A program made the position numbers and the translations under genes. The notes beneath the pieces were generated by a model. That model was not told the origin of the DNA, did not search any database, and saw only the letters and a program-made list of their open reading frames with translations. From contig NC_079492.1 in the NCBI RefSeq assembly GCF_020520425.1, positions 106,489,157-106,553,156 of the forward strand: a stretch of DNA of 64,000 nt, given 5' to 3'. Below are positions 56,661 through 64,000 of the stretch, piece by piece. Position 1 is the first letter of the stretch. Each line of letters opens with the position of its first letter. The DNA is from Spinacia oleracea (Eukaryota > Streptophyta > Magnoliopsida > Caryophyllales > Amaranthaceae).

Positions 56661-57238
56661 AAGTTCTTCACTATTAGGTGAATAACCTTAACTTATTAAC
56701 AGATTTATAAACTTTAACATTTATATAACAGAAATTAAAGCACAAAATTGAAATCGCAGCAAAGGAACAAAATCGCAGCAAAAACAAACGATCGTTGAAG
56801 AAAAACCTAAATCAAAACACACAAATACAAATTCGAAACAACACAAACAAAATGCGACATAATTGGAAGAATAATTCAAGTAGAACAACTAAAATAATTA
56901 AACCTAATTATCAAAATAAGAAAAATCAAAGAAAATAGGTAGAAAACTAACCTGGATGAACTGTCGAGGTAAATGTAGCAAAATCGCGAAGAAATTGCAG
57001 AAGAAATCGCAAGAAGTTGCGGTTCAAATGCAGAAGAGAGAAATCGCGAAGAAATCGCAACAGAAATCGCAGAAGAGGGAGAGAGGAGAGAGAAAAGAGA
57101 GAACTGGGAAGATGAATGAAGATCAACTGACTTACGTTTCACTTGTTTCACTTCACACGTGCGAATTATTTTGAGTTGCCTAATATGGGCTTGGTGTACA
57201 ATAATTTATTGTACACCCATTTTAAACAAGATTTTGTG

Positions 57239-58050
57239 ATTTTTTTTACAAGAGTACTCCCCGACAATTGGAAAACTTGTAGTGCGATGTCGACTTTCCG
57301 CCAAGAAACACCAAAATAACACAAAAATTGCAAACAAACCAACAAAAAAAAACACAAACAAGTTCAGTGTTTTTCTAATAAAAAATGAAACGAAACGAAA
57401 TTGATTTAGCTTTCTGGTACAGATAAATAAGGGATAAAGATAAGGTGAAAAGAATAGTCTTATGATAGTTTGTAAGTCCGGTACCAAAAAATAGATCTTA
57501 TAAAACAATGACTTTTCCAGTTTTATGTTTCTTACATGGTAGATACAACTACATTTTAGTTTATGATTCAATTTAGATCATATGAATTTCAAAATCAAAA
57601 ACTAAAAATTAGCAGACGAATTCTGAAGATCTTTAGATACCGTTTATCTTATTTTTAATTATTTCAGAAAAGCTAAATTAAACAGAAATCATACTCAAGA
57701 AACTAAAGGATATCTTGAGCATGAGGAGCTTTTCTCTTGATTTCTATTGCAATTATTCCAAACGGAATAACCTGTCAACAGGTTCCTTACAAATTTTGTT
57801 AAACCGAAACTCCCTTTTAGATCAGTTTAGACGCAAAAAAAAAAATGAAAATAAACCACTTGGTTCATTTCCTCTTTTAATATGTTCGATAATATTACTA
57901 TTTGAGATATTTTACGCTAATCAATTACTTAGGATTTTATATTTTTATTATCTTTTACTATATTTTAAAGAAAATATAAAAAAATATGTACATAAGTCTA
58001 CAACCATAAACCAGTATCATATTTAATATTTCGGATTTTTTTAATAAATA
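57239..58050. other. Interval without recognised gene
   Basis: AT-rich; the 103-codon frame at 57715-58026 shows no known motif. A hairpin at 58051-58067 closes the interval. Confidence 0.5.
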
Positions 58051-58067
58051 CCCGTGCATCGCACGGG
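58051..58067 (+). other. GC hairpin resembling a Helitron 3' end
   Basis: cccgtgc-atc-gcacggg pairs over 7 bp with a 3-base loop in AT-rich sequence, followed 9 bases later by ctat. Helitron 3' ends have such a hairpin followed by CTRR; here the last base differs (CTAT), so this is only suggestive. No 5' end was identified. Confidence 0.3.
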
Positions 58068-58103
58068 CATCAAAACTATTTTACTATAAAATTATAAGAT
58101 TCC

Positions 58104-59706
58104 GACCATTATTGACAAAACTGCCGAAAAATCCTGCGAACATATAATTAAATAATCGCACGAATTTGCAATTAATTACATACATGAAATTAATCACCCC
58201 TTTAATTCATTGCAAATTTATAAAATTTATCCACGTTAACTATAATTGATTATGGAATTAATTAGAGGCTCTGATACCACTGTTAGGTTATAACAAATAT
58301 AAATAATATATTTCATGCGGAAAAACCATGAAGCCAGGAATCCAAATTAATTGCCACATAGTCAATTAGGATAATTTAGGTTACATACAATGTGATGCGT
58401 GCCTTCCCTAGCTGCTCCTGAACCGAACAAGAACAAGTTTTAGGACTCCAAATGTCGCCCCTCCGTAGATAGTCCACAGCATGTACGGATCCGCCTTATA
58501 TTCAACCAACTAGGATATTCTCTAAGGTATTATGTTTATTCGGAAAGCTTAACTATTCATTTAGGAAAATTATTAAATTCTTACTTGAACTTAATCTATG
58601 TGAATACTTATTGAATTGTTGTATATAAATTGTGATTAAGAACCACATATTTATAGGGTGGAAATAACGGACCTGGATTTCTAATAGGATTCAAATAACT
58701 AAATCCATTAGGATTCTAGTTAAATTAATCCATTAGAATTTAATGTTTAATCAAACACCTAAGTGTTTCAGATTTAACAAAAACATTCAATTCGAGTAGA
58801 ATTAGGAAAACGATACTAAAAGCAATACTAAACGACCAAGGACTCGGTCGTACATAGCCTTGCAGCCACGCAGCCCACAAGGGGGGCTGGTGCACGGCTC
58901 GGCCCAAGACTGGGCGCTGGCAGCACGCGGCCCATCGTTGGGCGCTGCTCGCTGGGCCTGCCTTGCTGCTCGCTTGCGCGCGCGGGCTTTGCTAGGCGTT
59001 GGGCCTGGCTTCATGTTGGGCCTTGCGTCTAGCAAGCTCGTCCGACGATCGTTTCGTACGTCGCGCTTCTGCTTCGTTTTCCGATTCCGGAATTTATTTC
59101 CGATTCGAACAATATTTAATATTTCTGTTTCCGGAATTTATTTCCGATTCGAACAAATATTTAATATTTCCGATTCCAGAATTTATTTCCGATTCCGGTA
59201 ATATTTCCGTTTCCGGCAATATTTCCGATTCCGGCAATATTTCCGATTCCGGCAATATTTCTATTTCCGATAATATTTTCCGATACGTACCATGTTTCCG
59301 TTTCCGGCAACATCTATGACTTGGATAATATTTATATTTCCGTTATGATCCATATTTTCGTTTCCGGCAATATCATCGTTTCCGGAGTATTCATATTTTT
59401 CCTTTTGACGATTTCAGCTCCCACTGGAACCGAGATCCGTCGTTTCCGAATATTCATAAATAGAGTATTTAATTCACTTAAATACTTGATCCGTTCACGT
59501 ACTATTTGTGTGACCCTACGAGTTCAGTCAAGAGTAAGCCGTGGATTAATATTATTAATTCCACTTGAACTGAAGCGGCCTCTAGCTAGGCATACAACTC
59601 ACTTGATCTCACCGAATTATTCACTTGTATAATTAATTAATACTGAACCGCATTTATTAGACTTAGCATTGAATGCATACTTGGACGAAGGGCATTATTT
59701 CCTTCA
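58104..59706 (-). mobile_element. Truncated long-leader element: leader piece, PBS and 5' LTR
   Basis: 58104-58266 repeats the leader of the element at 12201-25802 (about 16795-16968). The PBS at 58267-58279 is the exact complement of the initiator-Met tRNA end (minus strand TGGTATCAGAGCC). The LTR is 58281-59706, 1426 bp, TG...CA, with a GC-rich island (58850-59040) and a TTTCCGATTCCGG minisatellite (59080-59385). The rest of the element to the left is missing. Confidence 0.85.
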
Positions 59707-60489
59707 AAGTATTACCATTATTAGTTGTTTGGTATATCCTAGGAAATGAATCACTTACCTATGTTTCCCTTACTTGATGTTTGGCATGTAATAAGGAAAT
59801 AAATATCTTACATAATGTATGGATGCATGGTGCATCTATATATACCAAATATCCCCTATATAAAAATCATTATGACATAACAAAAAACAACAATCTGCAG
59901 CAACAATCTGCTAGCAATCTGTAAAAAAAAAAAAACAATCTGCAATTTGCAATCTCATTAGCAATCTGCTAAGAAAACAACACCAGTGAAAATACCAAAC
60001 ATACTCCATAAATTTATAGAGGACACCACCTCATTAGGAATCTACTAAGAAAACAACAATCTGCAGCAACAATATAACAATTCAATGAAGAAGCAGAAGG
60101 ACTAAACTCCAAGAAACAGTAGCAACAACAATTAAACTCCAAGTTTACAAAATTACTTAAATAAATCAAAGTATAAATGCGAAAACTACTACACTTCATG
60201 AATCGGAATCAAGCATGTCTTCTATTTTTTCTTGAGAATATCTAGAACATAATGTTTCTTCAAGTTGGACAGGGCTTGATAAAATATACGAAGCTTGTGT
60301 TCTTCGGCCATGAGAATAGTTGCAACTTCCAAAGCTTCAGAAGGAGAAAATCCATCTAACTTCATAACTTCTTCCCAACACCTTGTTCACTTTATCATCC
60401 ATCTTTTGCTCTCTTTCTTCAGCTTTAGACCATGCATTTGCCATAGTTCCAAGATTTGCATTAATGTCCTCAAAGATTTTCCCAAAACT
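59707..60489 (-). mobile_element. 3' end region of a PIF/Harbinger element
   Basis: tttggtatatcctaggaaatgaatcac and tgatgtttggcatgtaataagg at 59725-59810 look like Harbinger/Tourist terminal sequence (GTTTGG near the end). AT-rich 3' UTR-like sequence with caacaatctgca repeats follows (59885-60075). The extreme terminus is not defined. Confidence 0.4.
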
Positions 60490-61501
60490 TTAAGAAGTAC
60501 TATGTAGAGAAGCAACTAACTCATCAACATTTTCTACTTTCTGTCCCTTTCCTTTCCCCTTCAAATCTTTCAACTTTGTTTTCTTCGATGTGGCATTATC
60601 AAACTCTTTCTTCATTGGACGCTTTAGGGATTGAGTTGTAGGTTGAGTTGAATGAGTTGAATGAGTAGAATGAGTGGAATGAGTGGTAAAATTCACATCA
60701 TCTTCATCACTATCGATTGTCATAGTATTATTTGCAATCTCAATATCCATGCTATCAATAGCTCCAACAAATGACTCACTAAGGTCTCCGGTTGCTTTAT
60801 CTTTGACATAAATTTCAGAAAGTGTTTCATAATGAGGAAAAGGTACACCATATAACCCCTTTGCTTTTTGTGAGACTACAATTAAAACAAGAGCATCTTA
60901 GAATCAATGAAAACTAACAAGAAAATATAATCTATCTGAGCTCTCGCAGCAGAGGCTGTAAAAGGGAAGACAAAAGGCACCAGAAACAATGAAGAGTGCA
61001 CTATCATATATGTCTGATCTAATGAATGCAAAGAGATATCATATGGAGTTCATCACTGTCAGATTAGTTCATAGTTTGCTGATTTCAGAATGTTATCATA
61101 AGTCTACCATATAACTGAATATATATATATATAGCATAAGAAAAGGAAAGTAAGTTTACCTTCCCCCATTCATCGAACACAACTTTCTCTGTCTGCAACA
61201 TTTTCCTTTCTGCATCCCACCCAAAACTAGAAAGAGACAACATCTCCGCCACAACAGAGTATTTCTCCGAACAATGCTTAATCCTTGACTCAATGTGCGG
61301 ATCAACTCTCAAGCCACAATTAGGTAGGACACTTTTGATCATTTCTTCCAACTTATTCATATACCCACTCTTGAAACCAGTTTCACCTTTCCATCTAGGA
61401 TCACAAGATAACTCGTGTAGGTACTTTATTAGCACATTATCTTCCTCATATGTCCAGAATCTCTTTTTTTTACCTCTACCTCTGCTTCCCTCTTGCTCCA
61501 T
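60490..61501 (-). pseudogene. Harbinger Myb/SANT-like DNA-binding protein (ORF2), frameshifted
   Basis: Exon 1 (61501-61160) reads a Myb/SANT-like domain: FWTYEEDNVLIKYLHEL, GYMNKLEEMI, then LSSFGWDAERKMLQTEKVVFDEW. Exon 2 (60875-60490) continues as KGLYGVPFPHYETLSEIYVKDKATG and ends in a Lys-rich tail (STHSTHSTHST repeat, LKGKGKG). Splice sites fit, but the frame needs one more A in the run of five after TCTCAC at the start of exon 2 (near 60865-60869), so the product is broken unless this is a sequencing error. In PIF/Harbinger elements this protein escorts the nuclease to the nucleus and the element ends. It precedes no other gene on its strand and lies 3' of the nuclease. Confidence 0.75.
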
Positions 61502-61721
61502 TCTATGTCAATAAAACATCAAAGAAAACCATGTACGTCACTGACCATTCCGGAAGAAAAGAAAACAGCTAAAGATGTAACATCAAGCCTATAGCAACAT
61601 GCAAAAAAATAAATAGTGATCAAATAACAATCTAGTTTCATTGTTTAGTGACATATGCTCGACCCAGCACAAAGGTCTGTAAAAGATGGAACATGGTGAT
61701 CAAATAAATTAATTTTTTGCC

Positions 61722-61737
61722 GGGGGGGGGGGGGGGG
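61722..61737 (+). repeat. Homopolymer of 16 G
   Basis: An uninterrupted G16 run in AT-rich sequence between the two Harbinger ORFs; prone to length errors. The surrounding 61502-62234 shows no gene. Confidence 0.95.
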
Positions 61738-62234
61738 TGAGGAGCATAATGGCTTTTGTCAAGATATGCAATAGCTCGTGTAAACAAGTCCAAATGCTCT
61801 CAAAAACAACTACTAGGATGTCTATGAGGGACAGGAACCATGACTAACAATTCTTTGCATTATCATCATCAGAATCGTAGTTCCAATATTAACCTTCAGC
61901 ACCGATGGAACTATAGACAGCAACAGACTTGTTGACAACTCTTACCATGGCAAAAAAATGACTGAATACTGTTGTGGTTATAGTTACTTCTAACTTGAGC
62001 CACAATTCAAACTGTAAAATATTCGCATCAAAAGTAAAGTCCATACACTTACTATCAGTTTCTTTGTTTTGTCTACATATTTGGAAACTTGATACTTGAT
62101 TCAGTTTCAGATAGTCTACCATATAACTGAATATATATTTGCATTAATACATTATTGTTTTTAGGTAAAGCTCACACAAAAGAAATAAAGAACAGCAAGG
62201 AGCCAAGAGCTTTTTGCTTAGATTTTATGCCTAG

Positions 62235-64000
62235 CTATTGACCATCTCTAAATCTTGCCCTCCAACCATTAAACATGCCTTGTGCTAACTTGTTTCTAAA
62301 ATTGGTCCATTTATCTGTAGCTTCAACACTTGTTATAAATTCTAGTTCATCATCGGAATCATCATCAGAGTCATCTTCACTCAACTCACCTTCCTCCATA
62401 TCATCTGTAGGCATGACTCTCCTAATTAAGTTATGAAGTAAACAACAAGCCATAACGATACGGCCTTGGGTGCGAATGGGAAAAAATAAGGGACTCCTAA
62501 GTATGCTCCATCTTCCTTTAAGTAAAGAAAAACACCTCTCTACCACATTTCTTGCTCTAGCATGTTTCATATTAAAATATTCTTCAGCACTTTCAGGTCG
62601 TCTGCCCTCCCATTCTTTGAGGTGATATCTTTGCCTCCTGTATGGAGCAAGAAAGCCCTAACAGTTGGTATATCCCGCATCAACCAAATAGTAATGGAAA
62701 ATTTGTAATTATTAATCCAACATTTGCCCGGTTTTCTTTAATTAAGCCTACCTATGCGATATTTCTAAATAATCCAACCTTTATGACCCAACTACTATTA
62801 TTAAGCCTGGATGACCGGTTACCTGCTACAAAGTCAAGGAAAATTTGTAATTATTAATCCAACCTTTGCCCGATTTTCTTTAATTAAGCCTACCTATGCG
62901 ATATTTCTAAATAATCCAACCTTTATGACCCAACTACTATTATTAAGCCTGGATGAGCGGTTACCTGCTACGTACAAAGTCAACGTTAAAAACGTTGACA
63001 ACCTAAAGTTGGTTTTCCTGCTAAAATATTGGACACGTCATTATCACTTGCCACCTAAACAAGGATTTTTTTTTTCAAAAAACCCTTTACCCTTCTCTAC
63101 TCTGTACCGTGTTTCAATTCCTCTCTCCTCCATTACTGCTGCTTCAACCACAATTGTTCTGGTTCATGACATCATCAGCGATTTTCTTGTGGAAATAGGT
63201 GATTTCATCCACGCGCATTCAAATTTCGTCTCCAAAATCGTACAATTGAAGGTGAACTTACGAACCTTAGCGTTTTTGTTCCTTTTTTGGTAAATTTTGA
63301 ATTTTGGGCTTCCTTGATGGTCAGTTCGTAAAAACCCGAACTGTTGAAATAATATAGTTTTTTTTTATGTTGTGGGATGTTGGTTATTGTGGTCTTGTTG
63401 AAAATTTAGAAAGAAAAAAAACCTTGAATTTGAAGAAGATCCAGAGCCAACAGGCAATTGCGTTACCCCAACCATAGCAATTGCTGATTATTTTTGATGA
63501 ACTTCGAATGGAGAGGTATGAGGGATCGACAATGGTGGAGAAGAGGTAGAAGAGAAATAATGGAGAGGAGTTCAGAGATGAAGCAGAAAATCGCAGAGGA
63601 GAGAGGAACGAAAATTAAAATAGCAAGTAAAGAAAATAAGGGGAAAAAAAATAATTATAACTGTTATATGCCACGTAAGGGTGAATACCGCCTATAGCAG
63701 GTTAGTAACTTGTTAGGCTTAATAATAGTAGTTGGGTCATAAAGGTTGGATTATTTAGAAATATCGCATAGGTAGGCTTAATTAAAGAAAATCGGGCAAA
63801 GGTTGGATTAATAATTACAAATTTTCCAATAGTAATTACCTTAATAATAATCAAAATAAGATGATTACTTCTTTCTCCACCAAAATATATAATTTCTACT
63901 TACCACGAGGTACCTTAAAACCATTTGTCCTAGAGGGAGCATTGCGAAGGACTCGTACATCATGGGCGGAGCCTTCCCAGCCCGGGAGTACATAAATAAA
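62235..64000 (-). pseudogene. PIF/Harbinger DDE nuclease (ORF1), 5' partial, stop codon and MULE insertion
   Basis: Minus strand: exon 64000-63904 (runs off the right edge), intron 63903-63840, second exon 63839-63828 plus 62686-62235, split by a 1.1-kb insertion. Motifs in order: [31 protein letters not shown] (second catalytic Asp), GFLAPYRRQRYHL, NVVERCFSLLKGRW (catalytic Glu), ACCLLHNLIR, then an acidic tail (EDDSDDDSDDE). An in-frame TAG at 62660-62658 lies between VDAGYTNC and GFLAPY. Phases agree across the intron and the insertion. The protein would cut and transfer the element; this copy is dead. Confidence 0.85.
62696..63827. mobile_element. Small Mutator-like element (MULE-3) inside the Harbinger nuclease
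   Basis: The 9-bp target duplication aatagtaat occurs at 62687-62695 and 63828-63836. Terminal inverted repeats of about 125 bp start ggaaaatttgtaattatt. The left TIR is present twice in tandem (62696-about 62830 and about 62836-62980), the right once (63700-63827, inverted). The interior (62985-63690) has no transposase; 63110-63250 has unbiased codon-like composition followed by a possible donor (aag/gtgaac) and could be captured host sequence. Confidence 0.88.

Larger units (their letters stand above)
42313..57238. mobile_element. Mutator-like element MULE-2 with FAR1-type transposase and ULP1 protease genes
   Basis: The 9-bp target duplication atttttttt occurs at 42304-42312 and 57239-57247. 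The ends are related inverted repeats: caaaaggtcttgtgtgc at the left and, complemented, cacaaaatcttgttta at the right. Each is followed by a palindrome of the type GGTGTACAATAA...TTATTGTACACC (left copy 42332-42352 region with GGTGCACATTAATATTAATGTGCACC; right 57193-57217) and by accaag. It is 14.9 kb including a 1.3-kb hAT insertion. Two convergent multi-exon genes fill it, tail to tail. Mutator elements carrying ULP1 proteases are known from several plants (Kaonashi and CUMULE groups). Both genes are almost unbroken, so it may be or recently was autonomous. Confidence 0.88.

Noticed and set aside
57715-58026. 103-aa ORF
   Set aside because: No motif, AT-rich codon composition, no splice context or homologous feature recognised.

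Overview
The window is nuclear DNA of a flowering plant. It is AT-rich, has spliced genes with plant-type mitochondrial FolD and GH17-X8 glucanase products, and is dominated by plant LTR retrotransposons and Mutator, hAT, Harbinger and CACTA DNA transposons. A Caryophyllales (spinach/beet-like) origin is a guess from element style and cannot be proved here. Only two genes look like ordinary host genes; nearly everything else is mobile DNA, much of it nested.

Layout. 1-4508: a minus-strand Copia element (open gag, 2.5-kb leader, PBS, 5' LTR). 4509-6607: the 3' end of a plus-strand relative whose LTR carries a Stowaway-like MITE. 6608-7979: a Gypsy LTR piece. 7980-10148: a Tat/Ogre-type LTR on the minus strand, followed by an oppositely oriented plant-mobile-domain (PMD) pseudogene. 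That pseudogene is split by a 13.6-kb nest (12201-25802, TSD ttcgc): a long-leader Copia-like element whose 5' LTR in turn holds a gag-only Gypsy element (18300-25691, TSD cattc).

27411-34565: a Mutator-like element (MULE-1) reduced to an end exon and AT-rich repeats, into whose (AAT)n tract a non-LTR reverse-transcriptase element with a 1061-aa ORF has inserted. This ORF has an N-terminal zinc finger, a central RT, and a C-terminal CCHC plus restriction-like nuclease motif, the layout of R2/R4-type LINEs.

34751-37998: mitochondrial-type FolD (methylenetetrahydrofolate dehydrogenase/cyclohydrolase, 5 exons). 40055-41929: beta-1,3-glucanase with an X8 module (3 exons).

42313-57238: a large, almost intact Mutator-like element (MULE-2, 9-bp TSD) with two convergent genes: an 826-aa FAR1-type transposase (6 exons, all phases agree) and a ULP1/C48 cysteine protease gene (9 exons, one homopolymer frameshift). 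Its introns and spacer are filled with an AAAGTTAAAGTT-type motif. A hAT element sits in its left end.

58104-59706: a truncated relative of the long-leader element. 59707-64000: a degraded PIF/Harbinger element (Myb/SANT-like ORF and DDE nuclease, both broken), the nuclease being split by a third small Mutator-like element with a 9-bp TSD.

The strongest candidates for something little described are the (AAT)n-inserted R2/R4-like RT element and the motif-filled introns of the ULP1-carrying Mutator element.
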